A stretch of 64,000 nt of DNA from Leptolinea sp. HRD-7 (GCA_024363285.1 AP024710.1:1768001-1832000), one strand, 5' to 3'. Counted from the stretch's first letter, positions 26,013-35,082 are shown. A program made the numbers and translations. Notes: generated by a model from the letters alone, not told the origin.

Positions 26013-28181
26013 TTACTGTGTTCTGTTGGAACGATTGATAGAGTTGATGGTCTTCATCAGGCTGGCTTTCTGGGAGGGATCGCGGGTAATTATCAAGGCC
26101 TGATGCAGGTCAGCCAGGGCAAGTTCGGGTTGGGCAAGGGTGATATAGGTAGCAGCCCGCTGAGCCAGCGCTTTGGCGTCCATAGGGTCAAGTTGAATGG
26201 CCATGCTCTCATCCGAAATAGACCGGGTCAGATCAGGAACAGGTTTTTCCGCGTGGGCGATGCCGCGGTTGAGGTAGGCCTGTTGGTTTCGCGGATCAAT
26301 GGCCAGTGCTCGGTCACAATCCAGAATGGCTTCGTCATAGCGTTTCATACTGACCAGTAATTGACTGCGCTGCACGTAGCTGTCAGCGTTTTTCGGTTGA
26401 AGTTGAATGATGCGGGTAAGATCGAGCAATGCCAGATCATTCTCACCGGATGAGGAGTGGATGCCCGCCCTGAGTTTCAATGGGAATATCCAGGTGTTAT
26501 CCAGTTCGATGGTACGGTCTAGGTCTTGCAGGGCTTTTTGCTGGTCTGAGAATAGATACAATGAACTGCGTTTGAAATACGCGACCGCGAGTGACGGGTC
26601 ACATTGAATGGCCTGGGTGCAATCGGATATGGCTTTGGCCTGGTCTTTCAATTTTTCAAACGCCAGCGCGCGGAAGAAATACGCTCCGGCCGCGGCAGGA
26701 TTGCCGCGCAGATAGGCTGTCATATCGTTGACGGCTTTCTTGTATAGTTCAATGTTGTTATCCGGATTGTTGAAAATAAAGACCGGTGTAGTGGAATACT
26801 TCATTCCGTTTACCAGATCGGTCAGGGCGTTTTTAAAGTCACGTAGTTCGTAGTAGAAATAACTACGAATGAAAAGATTTGTTGAATCGCGCGGAGAGAT
26901 CTCGAGCGCGTGGTTCAGGTCATTGATGGCGATCTTATACTGACCGTTCTGGGCGTAAATCTCTCCACGGCGGCGGTAGGCAGCCATGGAATTTGGGTTC
27001 AACTGAATGGCACGGTCACAATCTGCCAGTGCTCGGTCAGTTTCGCCCATTCGCATCAAAGATGAGCCGCGGTTGAAATAAGCCGCTTCCGATTCTGGAT
27101 TTAGACGAAGTATCTGAGTGAAGTCGCTGATCGCGTTTTTATATTCGCCGACCGCATCATAGGCTAGTCCCCGTTTCATCAGGTATTCTTCGTTTTCGGG
27201 GCTAAGTTGGATAGCGGCTGAGAGATCGGAGATGGCTTTACGAAATTCGCGTAATTCGCTATACACTACGCCCCGGCTGAAAAATGCCAGCCGATTTTGC
27301 GGCGCCAATTGGATGACGGCTGTAAAATCTTCCGCGGCTTCCGCCAGCTTTCCGGTTTCTTTCAAGATCAAACCCCGTTTCAGGCGTATGTTGACGTCAT
27401 TCGGGTCAAGCTGCAATACGCGGGTAAAATCGGCCAGAGCCTGCCTGGCCTCTCCTTTGCGGATGAATGCCGCGCCCCGGTTGGCGTAATTCGATATCTC
27501 ACGTGGATTAAGGTGAATGGCTTCACTGAAATCGGCAATGCTTTTATCCAGTTCAGCCGTATCCAGAAACGTCATACCGCGGTAGGCGTATGGCTGCCAG
27601 GCGGTGGGGTTGATGCGGATCGCTTCGGTGAAGCTGAGGATGGCTTTCTGCACGTCACCCTTTTTTGAGAACGCGCTACCCAGGTTGACATACGCCGGAA
27701 GATTTTTGGGATTGAGGCGAATGGCGTTAACGCAATCTGATATGACCTGGTTGTATTCGGCTTTTTTGAAAAACACAGCCGCCCGATTGGAATAGGCCGC
27801 GGAATCAGTTGGATTTAATTGGATCAACATGCTGAAATCTTCCACGGCACGGTCAAGTTCTTTTATCTCAGAAAAAGCCAGACCGCGGTTGTACAACGCG
27901 TCCTGGTTTTGCGGGTCAAGAGAAAGCGCGCGGGAATAATCGGCAATGGCGTTCCGGTAGTCACGGCGTGCGGTATACGCGGCGGCCCGGCGGAGGTACA
28001 GTGACACATCTTGCGGTTTTTTTGCCAGCGCGCGGGTGTAATTCTGGATGTCTTTTTCGATCGCGGCCAGTCTACCGCCGGCAGAGGATGACGGATTGTC
28101 ACCGGTAATGGCGTTGACTATGGAGCGCAAAAAGCCCGTTTTGCCGGAACCGGGTGGCGTTGAAGATGGCGGATTATTCAT
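26013..28181 (-). CDS. Large tetratricopeptide-repeat protein
   Basis: 722 residues built almost wholly of TPR units, about 18-20 repeats of 34 residues from about residue 45 to the end. Repeats follow AYxNRGxAxxxxGxxxxAIxDxxxAIxLxP, for example YLRRAAAYTARRDYRNAIADYSRALSL, quoted in part. The N-terminal 40 residues are Ser/Gly/Pro-rich and polar, with no clear signal peptide. One repeat near 470-500 is irregular (KYSTTPVFIFNNPDNN). It is a protein-protein scaffold with unknown partners. The gene is monocistronic, with an open 175-nt region upstream. Confidence 0.9.
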   Translation of the reverse strand: MNNPPSSTPPGSGKTGFLRSIVNAITGDNPSSSAGGRLAAIEKDIQNYTRALAKKPQDVSLYLRRAAAYTARRDYRNAIADYSRALSLDPQNQDALYNRGLAFSEIKELDRAVEDFSMLIQLNPTDSAAYSNRAAVFFKKAEYNQVISDCVNAIRLNPKNLPAYVNLGSAFSKKGDVQKAILSFTEAIRINPTAWQPYAYRGMTFLDTAELDKSIADFSEAIHLNPREISNYANRGAAFIRKGEARQALADFTRVLQLDPNDVNIRLKRGLILKETGKLAEAAEDFTAVIQLAPQNRLAFFSRGVVYSELREFRKAISDLSAAIQLSPENEEYLMKRGLAYDAVGEYKNAISDFTQILRLNPESEAAYFNRGSSLMRMGETDRALADCDRAIQLNPNSMAAYRRRGEIYAQNGQYKIAINDLNHALEISPRDSTNLFIRSYFYYELRDFKNALTDLVNGMKYSTTPVFIFNNPDNNIELYKKAVNDMTAYLRGNPAAAGAYFFRALAFEKLKDQAKAISDCTQAIQCDPSLAVAYFKRSSLYLFSDQQKALQDLDRTIELDNTWIFPLKLRAGIHSSSGENDLALLDLTRIIQLQPKNADSYVQRSQLLVSMKRYDEAILDCDRALAIDPRNQQAYLNRGIAHAEKPVPDLTRSISDESMAIQLDPMDAKALAQRAATYITLAQPELALADLHQALIITRDPSQKASLMKTINSINRSNRTQ

Positions 28182-28356
28182 GAGAAATCCCGCTGACGCA
28201 GTCGAGGAATGGCATCATCTCAGGGAGAATTCCCTGAATATGTGTAGTTATTATACCGAATGAGAGGAGTACGGAAAAACTCTTTGGTTGCGATTGTGCA
28301 GGGGGTGATTTGAGGCGCACGTATCGAAGCCAATCTTACCGGCGGATTGTTTCCGT

Positions 28357-28563
28357 CTACGATTTTTGTGTCTTTTTCCGGTTGACCTTTTTCGCTTCAA
28401 GCGCCTCTTTCAGGACCTTCAATGTGTTCGGCCCGATACCGTGAAGTCGGGCAAGTTCATCCTCCGGCCATTGTGATAAGTCTTCCAGACAGGTGATTCC
28501 GGCAGCTTCCAGGGCGCGCCGGGCAGGGGCGGCCAGATGCGGCAACGGGGTTACGGGTTTCAC
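28357..28563 (-). CDS. Small helix-hairpin-helix protein
   Basis: 68 residues. The core (LAAPARRALEAAGITCLEDLSQWPEDELARLHGIGPNTLKVLKEAL, given here as one recognisable unit: PARRALEAAGIT then LHGIGPNTL) resembles the alpha-CTD of RNA polymerase and HhH DNA-binding modules. The C-terminus is Lys/Arg-rich. The ATG overlaps the stop of the SRPBCC gene (ATGA), so it is translationally coupled. Such mini-proteins occur next to small enzymes in many genomes; nonspecific DNA binding is possible. Confidence 0.8.
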   Translation of the reverse strand: MKPVTPLPHLAAPARRALEAAGITCLEDLSQWPEDELARLHGIGPNTLKVLKEALEAKKVNRKKTQKS

Positions 28564-29048
28564 CGCGGCGCCCTCATCATGCTCGCCAGTATTTCTGCCA
28601 ACCGTTCCATAGATTCAGACGCGCCGGCTTCCATGTTCTCCGCCAGCATCGCGTCGCGGTCAGCCACACTCTGAAAGACGGATTGATCTCTTACCAGGGT
28701 TCCACCGGCGATTTCTTCAAACACGATGGTATCCAACAGTACATGCCCGGGAGTGCCTTCGTATTCGAAGGTCTGCACAATTCTTTCGGGGCTTTGGATA
28801 TCGTGAAACACGCCGCGGAAGGAATATTCATTGCCCCTGGCATCGCGTTGGATGTATCGCCAAGACCCGCCCGGGTATGGATCAAATGTATCTACCGATG
28901 TGATCAGAGAGCGAGGGCCCCACCAGCGTTCAATGATGATGGGTTCTGTAAACGCGGTGAAGACCATTTGACGGGGCGCGTTGAATACACATGTGGTGAT
29001 GATTTCCTGAGTGCATGGATTAGCGGTCATTTTGAATTGCGTGTCCAT
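28560..29048 (-). CDS. SRPBCC-family (AHSA1-like) protein
   Basis: 162 residues with the AHSA1/SRPBCC ligand-cavity fold. Markers are FNAPRQMVFTAFTEPIIIERWWGPR near the N-terminus, PGGSWRYIQRDARGNEYSFRGVFHDI, and PERIVQTFEYEG. It may bind hydrophobic small molecules; ligand and process are unknown. It forms a two-gene unit with the HhH protein. AAAGGGATGAACT just upstream is a plausible ribosome site. Confidence 0.9.
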   Translation of the reverse strand: MDTQFKMTANPCTQEIITTCVFNAPRQMVFTAFTEPIIIERWWGPRSLITSVDTFDPYPGGSWRYIQRDARGNEYSFRGVFHDIQSPERIVQTFEYEGTPGHVLLDTIVFEEIAGGTLVRDQSVFQSVADRDAMLAENMEAGASESMERLAEILASMMRAPR

Positions 29049-29679
29049 AGTTCATCCCTTTCCGGCTTTTGTCACCTTGGAACGCTCAGGGTTTTTGATA
29101 GGTTAATAATACATTACCATATTTAATTGCGCGAGATGCCGTCAAATTCAGCTTGAATTGGTTGGATTTACCCTGATGGGGCGAAGTTCCTCTCCCTGGA
29201 AAAACCGGCATGTCTATCAGAATGTTTCGGTTGACAAAACCTTCGGCCGGTCTAATGACACAGACGTTTGCGCCGCTAAAGAGGGTCTTTAAAACACCTG
29301 CCTGTGTTAAACTGCTGTACCCGGTCTTCTGCACCGTTGACGAGATTGGACTTCTGCCAGGGCTTCGAATGATGGCCAGCAGGATGCCATCAATTCGACC
29401 GTTTTCCGCCCGAACAGAACAACATCCTCTCCTCCGATCTGTTTCTCGGAAGACCGTTGAATTGATCATTCATCTGATGCCATGTCATGTTATTCCCAGG
29501 TCCTTCTTCGTGTCTGTCAGGTGTTTTGGTGTCAAAAAGAAACACAACACCAGGCCATCCAGGTATGCCGGGTAAAAGTTTGGCAGCAGGGAAAGAACAG
29601 GAAGACATATTGGTCCGGCAGAGTTTGACCGCGGACAAACGGGAACTACCCGGTATTTAGTTGTTTTAGAAGGGGAAAA
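29049..29679. other. Intergenic region with only weak overlapping frames
   Basis: 631 nt. Overlapping frames on both strands (29086-29469 and 29390-29638 minus, 29210-29575 plus) show no recognisable domain, no good ribosome site, and Arg/Pro/Ser-heavy translations typical of shadow frames. It may be a decayed gene, but nothing identifies it. Confidence 0.45.
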
Positions 29680-30042
29680 TCAGTTGTGGAGGACCAGCCA
29701 GTCCATCGCTTCCTGGCGGGTCTTGAAGGTTTTGATCTCGCGTTTCGTAATCGCAGCCACTGCCTGTAACAATACGGAGCGAAGTCCATCCGCACCCACA
29801 ACGGCAGAAGCTTTTACATATGGCGTGTTTTTTGATGAGAAGTCTTTGATGGCGGCTGAGCTGATATTGGTGTACACGGCATCGGTCACATCTGTGAGAA
29901 TAAGAACACTTTTGGGGGCAGATGAGGCAATCTTTTTGTGAGCTTCCTGTGTGATCTCAACAACATCCCCGGGATTCGCGCCACTCAGATCAAGCAAAAA
30001 GATCGATTTGCCTTTGTGGCTGACTGTTTCCAGATTTCTCAT
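29680..30042 (-). CDS. STAS/SpoIIAA-like protein
   Basis: 120-residue small alpha-beta protein. The strand-helix order (GKSIFLLDLSGANPGDVVEITQEAHKKI, then KSVLILTDVTDAVY, VKASAVVGADGLRSVLLQAVAAI, and a C-terminal KTRQEAMDWLV helix) is that of SpoIIAA/STAS-like domains. The closing FKTRQEAMDWL element is common in this subfamily. There is no phosphorylatable Ser motif that I can place with confidence. Function unknown; the gene appears monocistronic. Confidence 0.72.
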   Translation of the reverse strand: MRNLETVSHKGKSIFLLDLSGANPGDVVEITQEAHKKIASSAPKSVLILTDVTDAVYTNISSAAIKDFSSKNTPYVKASAVVGADGLRSVLLQAVAAITKREIKTFKTRQEAMDWLVLHN

Positions 30043-30215
30043 ACGTCACCATCCCTTAAAATATGAAATTATTGATAAGGGTAGGTTATAAAATTCTTTA
30101 ATACAAATCCATAAACGGGACGTAAAAGAGGTTATACACTCTTGATAACCTTGAAAAAGATGGATTATGTTCGATCCGGCTGGCGGGAATATGCGCCGGA
30201 AAATCGCGTGACGAA

Positions 30216-31055
30216 TTATTTCGTCTCGATCCATTGAACATCTGGCGCATCGGCGAAGCGTTTCCTCATCACCTCGATGGACTGGGGATTGTTATCGATG
30301 AGGATGAAAGAGCGGTCCAGCTCCAGGCAGGCGGCGCCGGTGGTACCGCTGCCGGCGAAGAAATCGAGCACCGTATTGCCGGGGTTGGATGACGCGCTGA
30401 CAATGCGCCGCAGGATGCCCAGCGGTTTCTGGGTGGGGTAGCCGGTCTTCTCTTTGCCGTTGGTCGGCACTATGGTATGCCACCAGGTATCGGTGGGCAG
30501 TTTGCCGAGGGCGGCTTTCTCTTCACCCACCAGCCCGGGGGCCATATAAGGTATGCGGTCTATGGCATCGCGGTTGAAGGTGTAGTTGGCGGGGTCTTTG
30601 ACATACAGCAGGATGTTATCGTGCTTGGCCGGCCAGCGGTCTTTGGGACGGCCTCCGTAGTCATACGCCCAGATGATCTCGTTCAAGAAGCATTCGCGCC
30701 CGAAGATGGCATCCAGCAGGAGCTTGCAGTAATGTACTTCGCGGTAGTCAATGTGAAAGTACAGGCTGCCCGATGGTTTGAGCAGGCGGTAGGCTTCATC
30801 CAACCGGGGTTCGAGGAAGGACAGGTAGTCGTCAAAGATATCGGCGTACCCTTTGGAGCCGATCTTGACCGTTTCATAGCGCCGCCCGCCGAAACCGGTG
30901 CGGTCACCGTTTTCGCTGCGTTCCGCGCGGATCTGGGTGCGCGCCTGGGTTTTGCCGGTGTTGAAGGGCGGATCGATATAGATCAGGTCGACAGATGAAT
31001 CGGGCAGGGATTGAAGGACGGGGAGGTTGTCACCAAAGTAGACGCGGTTGGGCAT
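30216..31055 (-). CDS. Orphan DNA methyltransferase (beta class, N6-A or N4-C)
   Basis: 279 residues. Motif IV DPPF lies near the N-terminus (about 27-30) in LIYIDPPFNTGKT. SAM motif I FAGSGTTG lies near the C-terminus (about 231-238) after TQKPLGILRRIV. This IV-to-I order is the beta group (HinfI/CcrM-like). The target recognition region falls at about 120-200. No restriction gene is adjacent, so it is solitary or part of an unseen system. The recognition site is unknown. The local GC is higher than in flanking minus-strand genes. Confidence 0.9.
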   Translation of the reverse strand: MPNRVYFGDNLPVLQSLPDSSVDLIYIDPPFNTGKTQARTQIRAERSENGDRTGFGGRRYETVKIGSKGYADIFDDYLSFLEPRLDEAYRLLKPSGSLYFHIDYREVHYCKLLLDAIFGRECFLNEIIWAYDYGGRPKDRWPAKHDNILLYVKDPANYTFNRDAIDRIPYMAPGLVGEEKAALGKLPTDTWWHTIVPTNGKEKTGYPTQKPLGILRRIVSASSNPGNTVLDFFAGSGTTGAACLELDRSFILIDNNPQSIEVMRKRFADAPDVQWIETK

Positions 31056-31074
31056 GGGGCAATTTTAACAGGTT

Positions 31075-32076
31075 TTATTCCCCTGCCAGTATTGACTCCC
31101 ACTCGTCCACCGGGTTTGAATACCAGAACCCTGACCGGTAACTGGGGAGCCCCAGGTCATACCCGAAGGTCAACTTGATCTGGATCTGGTCAAACCCGTC
31201 CGCGCCGTCCAGCTTTTTCAACGCCAGGGCGGCTATTTCGCGGGCTGTCTCCCACTGTTTCTCCTGCGGCAGTTGACCCACTGTCCACACCTCTACCACC
31301 GCCGCGCGGTAGGCTGGTTCATTCTCCGGGGTGACGGACTGGTCGCGCACATCGGCGTTGAAGAAACGCGGGTCTGCCGACAGCGTTGAGCGGATATCTT
31401 TCAGCGCGGCGGTGGTGGGTTTGGGCATGTAGCCCGGCGTATCCATCGAGAGGAAGAATAGAACCACGGCCGTCAACCCGATCCATGCACCCGCCAGCAG
31501 GTGGTGGACGCGTGCCGTCTTCGGGAAGGTATCCTTCGGTTCACCGTCCGGCTTCACCACATACGTGCGGCAGAGCAGGTCATGCAGGCCCTGCATGGCA
31601 GTGTAATTGAACAACATGGTGTAAATGAGCGCCCCGCCCAGCCCGAACACCGCCAGGCTGGCAATGTAAGCCACAACCCGATTTTCGAACAGGGGGATGC
31701 CCCAGCCGCCCAGAATGACCGGCGCCGCCAGAATGACCGTTCGCAGCAGCGACCGCCACAGGGATATCGGGCGGTTTTCCGCCCCGCGAACAGCGGTCTT
31801 CATCAGGCGCTTGCCCACGGTTTGACCGCCGCCGATGGACGAGTTGAGGATGCCGAAATACAACAGGATGACCGTCAACCCGATCAGCCGGCCATAGGGG
31901 CCGATCTGGTACAGCGGTACAGCGAAAACCAGACCGATAAGATGCCCGGTTATAAAGACGAGTAAGGCGTCAAGCAGCCAACCGGAGAAGCGCGGCCACA
32001 GGCCGGCCACCGGAGGATGGTCACTTGATTGGGTTGGGACAGAGTCATCATCCGTAAAAGTTCCCGCTTTGGACAT
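31075..32076 (-). CDS. RDD-family membrane protein
   Basis: 333 residues. The N-terminal half is an RDD domain with four transmembrane helices (WPRFSGWLLDALLVFITGHLI start, TVGKRLMKTAV, LHDLLCRTYVV). A fifth helix at about 195-212 follows, then an extracytoplasmic domain of about 115 residues with WTVGQLPQEKQWETAREIAALAL. RDD proteins are often transporter-like or accessory membrane proteins of unclear substrate. It is 19 nt downstream of nothing on its strand; the methyltransferase gene lies 19 nt further along the strand, so they may be co-transcribed. Confidence 0.85.
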   Translation of the reverse strand: MSKAGTFTDDDSVPTQSSDHPPVAGLWPRFSGWLLDALLVFITGHLIGLVFAVPLYQIGPYGRLIGLTVILLYFGILNSSIGGGQTVGKRLMKTAVRGAENRPISLWRSLLRTVILAAPVILGGWGIPLFENRVVAYIASLAVFGLGGALIYTMLFNYTAMQGLHDLLCRTYVVKPDGEPKDTFPKTARVHHLLAGAWIGLTAVVLFFLSMDTPGYMPKPTTAALKDIRSTLSADPRFFNADVRDQSVTPENEPAYRAAVVEVWTVGQLPQEKQWETAREIAALALKKLDGADGFDQIQIKLTFGYDLGLPSYRSGFWYSNPVDEWESILAGE

Positions 32077-32123
32077 AGGTTGATATTACTGTATTTTTAG
32101 GAATCCTGTTTAATGATTGGTCA

Positions 32124-32164
32124 TTGATTTAATTAGTTGTTGTATATATAATTGCTATAACAAC
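32124..32164 (+). promoter_or_regulatory. Promoter of marR-like gene with overlapping inverted repeat
   Basis: TTGATT (32124-32129), exact 17-nt spacer, TATAAT (32147-32152). An imperfect inverted repeat GTTGTTGTATA ... TATAACAAC (32136-32164) covers the -10 and the start point, as expected for an autoregulating MarR operator (inference). Confidence 0.68.
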
Positions 32165-32169
32165 ATTAT

Positions 32170-32646
32170 ATGGATAGGACCATGGACAAAATTGATATTG
32201 AACATAGCCCCGGTTACGTGATCGCCCGGGCCAATTGGATGATGAAAAACGGCTTCTCCCGCATATTGCGGGAGAAGGGGTTAGACGTTACCCCGGAACA
32301 ATGGGCGGTGATGTACTTCGCCTGGGAAACCCCGGGCATAACGCAGACCGAGCTCGCGCGGCGCAGCCTGAAGGACAAGACTAACGTCACCCGCATTCTG
32401 GACGTGCTGGTGAAACATCAGTATGTGGAACGCCGCAGCGACCCTTTAGACCGGCGGGCGGCGCGTATATTCCTTACTGAAAAGGGCGAGGCGGTCCTGC
32501 CGGGCGTGCTGGATGCCGCCATGCAATCCAATCGCGAGGCGGTTAAAGATCTGGATGAAACGCAGGTGCGTCAACTGGTCAGCCTGCTGAATCAGGTAGT
32601 TGAAACTATAGAAAACATTCCAACACAGGAGGAGAAGAATGGCTAA
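32170..32646 (+). CDS. MarR-family transcriptional regulator
   Basis: 158-residue winged-helix repressor type. The HTH reads GITQTELARRSLKDKTNVTRILDVL (seen as TQTELARRS, then TNVTRILD). The wing follows as VERRSDPLDRRAARIFLTEKG, and helical dimerisation ends flank it. ATG 32170 and ATG 32182 are both possible. The gene has its own promoter with an overlapping repeat and overlaps the next gene by 8 nt, so the TIGR04076-type protein is its likely regulated partner. The effector is unknown. Confidence 0.92.
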   Translation: MDRTMDKIDIEHSPGYVIARANWMMKNGFSRILREKGLDVTPEQWAVMYFAWETPGITQTELARRSLKDKTNVTRILDVLVKHQYVERRSDPLDRRAARIFLTEKGEAVLPGVLDAAMQSNREAVKDLDETQVRQLVSLLNQVVETIENIPTQEEKNG

Positions 32647-32917
32647 AGATCCGGGAGTGGGATATAAAATTCACGCGGTGGTGACGTCGATGCAGGGCGA
32701 GTGCAACGCCGGGCATGCCGTTGGCGATGAATTCAACCTGAGCTGCCACAACCCTGACGGGATGTGCGGGTATTGTTACCATCACATCTTTCCGGCACTG
32801 TCCACGTTTCAGTTCGGCGGCAGTTACCCGTGGTGGCACGGTGACACGATCTACCAGGTCTGTCCTGATCCGCGGGTGCAATTGACCCTGAAGATCGACC
32901 GGTCTACCCGTGAGTGA
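32639..32917 (+). CDS. TIGR04076-family small Cys-rich protein
   Basis: 92 residues matching the TIGR04076 family (recall): GYKIHAVVTSMQGECNAGHAVGDEFNL, quoted in part as GECNAGHAVGD, then MCGYCYHHIFP and YQVCPDPRVQLTLKI. Conserved Cys residues suggest metal or Fe-S binding, but this is not shown. GAGGAGAAG precedes the ATG. Translationally coupled to the MarR gene. Confidence 0.82.
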   Translation: MAKDPGVGYKIHAVVTSMQGECNAGHAVGDEFNLSCHNPDGMCGYCYHHIFPALSTFQFGGSYPWWHGDTIYQVCPDPRVQLTLKIDRSTRE

Positions 32918-32934
32918 CGTCGGTCTAAAACAAA

Positions 32935-32968
32935 AACGGCTGCTGTTCTTTGAAGAACAGCAGCCGTT
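32935..32968. terminator. Hairpin terminator between convergent genes
   Basis: Perfect 14-bp stem AACGGCTGCTGTTC / GAACAGCAGCCGTT with a 6-nt loop, between a plus-strand stop (32917) and a minus-strand stop (32986). On the minus strand the stem is followed by TTTTG; on the plus strand the T content is low. Confidence 0.8.
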
Positions 32969-32985
32969 CACATTCATTCCAGTAT

Positions 32986-33642
32986 TTACTTTTGCATATT
33001 GAACGCGATAAACGTCATCACAGTAAAAATTCCCGTGATGACCAGCAGAATGATCATCATGGCTTTTTTCCCTTTGTTGTTGAGCGTGGTGGGGAATGGC
33101 GTCCCCGCGTTTGCCATGTAATCAGACGCGGTCATGGGGACGGTAGCATACGTCGGGCTTTCCTCCAACTTTTCCAGTTCACCCATGGCTTTGTATCCGT
33201 TCCACAGCCCGATCAGCATCAACGCGTGGAACAGCGCGCCGTACCAGTCCTGTACATACACGAAAATCAACGCGTCCATAATATACAGAATGGCGCCGAA
33301 TACCAGAACCAAACGGTTGCGTTTCCTGGCCAGAATGCCGAACAAAATGAACATGCCCGCGATCGCCGCATCGATGGCCAGACCTACGAAGCTGATAACG
33401 ACGGAGCTGGACCCGCCATCGGCGCCCAGTCCGCGCGTGAAGCCGTCAACGACCTGGGTGATGCCCAGCCCCATGACGAAGGTGATCGAGCCGCCCATGA
33501 CGTAAATAATTGTGTTGACCAGTGAAAGGCCGGCGATCCAGAAAAAGTTATTGGCGCCGCTTTTCAGACGTTTTTCAAGGACCATCCTTTTTTGCGCCAC
33601 ACTGATCTGCAGCGGATTTCCCCCGTTGTTTGTGTTTTCCAT
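32986..33642 (-). CDS. Polytopic membrane protein, unknown function
   Basis: 218 residues with about five hydrophobic segments: NFFWIAGLSLVNTIIYV, an SVVISFVGLAIDAAIAGMFILFG region, LVLVFGAILYIMDALIFV, YGALFHALMLIGLW, and a C-terminal anchor MMIILLVITGIFTVMTF. The first and last segments flank soluble stretches rich in Gly and Pro. No named family is recognised. GGGAGAAAACAC upstream gives a weak ribosome site. Monocistronic, with terminator at 32935-32968. Confidence 0.72.
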   Translation of the reverse strand: MENTNNGGNPLQISVAQKRMVLEKRLKSGANNFFWIAGLSLVNTIIYVMGGSITFVMGLGITQVVDGFTRGLGADGGSSSVVISFVGLAIDAAIAGMFILFGILARKRNRLVLVFGAILYIMDALIFVYVQDWYGALFHALMLIGLWNGYKAMGELEKLEESPTYATVPMTASDYMANAGTPFPTTLNNKGKKAMMIILLVITGIFTVMTFIAFNMQK

Positions 33643-33765
33643 GTGTTTTCTCCCATCAGATTGGATTGCCGCGATGAATACTGCTATTCCCCGGATTTTT
33701 CTGAAGTGTACACCAGAAACCGGTTATAGACGGAAAAGTTGTTTGATCCAGGAAAGCGGAAGCCG

Positions 33766-34650
33766 CTATTTCGTCTTGATGAACGTCCCTTCCTGGTACT
33801 CTCGGAAGGCGGTGCGGATTTCCTCTTCGGTGTTCATCACGATCGGGCCGTACCAGGCGACGGGCTCGCGCAGGGGCTTGCCGGAGATGAGCAGGAAGCG
33901 GGCGCCATCCGCCCCGGCTGTGGCCTGAACAGCATCACCATCACCGAAGACGACCAGACTGTGGTTGCCAAGGAACGGGTCGCGGTTCAGGTCAAAGTAG
34001 TTCTCGCCAACCGCGTCATACTCAAAGGCATCCTGCTCCTGGCAGAACCGCGCGCTGCCCTCGAAGACATAGGCGAAACAGGTGTGGCCGCGCGTCACGG
34101 GGCTGTTGAAGGTTTCATTCGCGGGGATGGTCACATCGAGGTATTCGGGTTCGATGACGATATCCTTCACCGATTCGCTGATCACCCGGATGACCACGCC
34201 GTTCTCCAGCGTCACCACCGGGATCTCGGCGCCTTTGATATCGCGGTAGCGCGGGTCCATCATCTTCTGCGAGCGGGGCAGGTTGGCCCAGAGCTGGAAG
34301 CCGTACATGCGGCCGTCCGGCGGGGCTTTGGGCATCTCCTGGTGGATGATGCCGCTGCCGGCAGTCATCCACTGCACGTCGCCGGGGCCGATCACCCCGC
34401 GGTTGCCCATACTGTCACCGTGCTCCACTGAGCCGGCCGTCAGGTAGGTGATGGTCTCGATGCCGCGGTGCGGGTGCCAGGGGAAGCCTTTGATGTAATC
34501 GGCGGGTTTGTCACCGCGGAAATCGTCAAGCAGCAGGAAGGGGTCAAACAGTTCGGTGGCGCCGAAGCCGAATGCTCTACGCAGGTGAACGCCGGCGCCC
34601 TCGAGGGTCGGCTGGCTTTTGGTCACACGGATGATCTTGCGGGTGGTCAT
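33766..34650 (-). CDS. Pirin-family cupin protein
   Basis: 294-residue bicupin. The pirin core is clear: FDPFLLLDDF, FPWHPHRGIETITYL with the metal-binding His pair, EHGDSMGNRGVIGPGDVQWMTAGSGIIHQE, and the glutamate motif. Pirins bind Fe and include quercetin 2,3-dioxygenases and co-regulators; the function here is unknown. GGAGGTAATT lies directly before the ATG. The locus is GC-rich. Upstream lies the divergent Trp T-box region. Confidence 0.93.
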   Translation of the reverse strand: MTTRKIIRVTKSQPTLEGAGVHLRRAFGFGATELFDPFLLLDDFRGDKPADYIKGFPWHPHRGIETITYLTAGSVEHGDSMGNRGVIGPGDVQWMTAGSGIIHQEMPKAPPDGRMYGFQLWANLPRSQKMMDPRYRDIKGAEIPVVTLENGVVIRVISESVKDIVIEPEYLDVTIPANETFNSPVTRGHTCFAYVFEGSARFCQEQDAFEYDAVGENYFDLNRDPFLGNHSLVVFGDGDAVQATAGADGARFLLISGKPLREPVAWYGPIVMNTEEEIRTAFREYQEGTFIKTK

Positions 34651-34714
34651 AATTACCTCCTGATTAATTGACCTGACATTGTTATTGTAGCCTTATTGCT
34701 AAAAGAAAACCTAC

Positions 34715-34742
34715 TTGACAAATCTTTTTTACCCGCTAAAAT
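34715..34742 (+). promoter_or_regulatory. Promoter of the trpB2 leader
   Basis: TTGACA (34715-34720), 16-nt spacer, TAAAAT (34737-34742). It starts transcription about 20 nt before the T-box Stem I. Confidence 0.75.
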
Positions 34743-34761
34743 AATGACTAATACGTCAAAA

Positions 34762-35082
34762 ACGTTGACGAGGACGAGTAAGCGCCGTCGAGGCGGTACA
34801 GAGAGCAGCGAGATGTGGTGAGAGCCTGCCCGTACAGCGACGCCGAATGGACCTCCGAGTTGCAGGGAGAACGATCTTTTTTCCAGTACCCCTCGCCGGA
34901 ATTGCCACCGTTATCAGGGTAAAAGGTATCGCGGGTTTCCCGCCGTACCTGAACGAGTGAGGCTGGCTTTTTTCCCCGAGTGCTATCACCGGGGAATTTT
35001 TGTTAAGACGGCAGCCTAACCAGGGTGGCACCGCGGATGCAAGCGCATTCGTCCCTAACAAGGGATGAATGCGCTTTTTTAT
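34762..35082 (+). promoter_or_regulatory. T-box leader, tryptophan-specific
   Basis: Stem I region begins with GACGAGTAAGC and GATGTGGTGAGAGCC. The specifier loop reads GAA-TGG-ACC, with TGG (34848-34850) as a Trp codon. The T-box AGGGTGGCACCGCGG lies at 35022-35036; its UGGC would pair with an acceptor end bearing discriminator G, as in bacterial tRNA-Trp. A strong terminator follows (stem 35041-35056 / 35061-35076, then T). Uncharged tRNA-Trp is expected to antiterminate and raise trpB2 expression. Confidence 0.93.

Noticed and set aside
29210..29575. 121-codon plus-strand frame in the gap
   Set aside because: Overlaps two minus-strand frames of similar quality; none has recognisable sequence or initiation signals.
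33739..34431. 230-codon plus-strand frame
   Set aside because: Shadow of the GC-rich pirin gene on the opposite strand; no family features.
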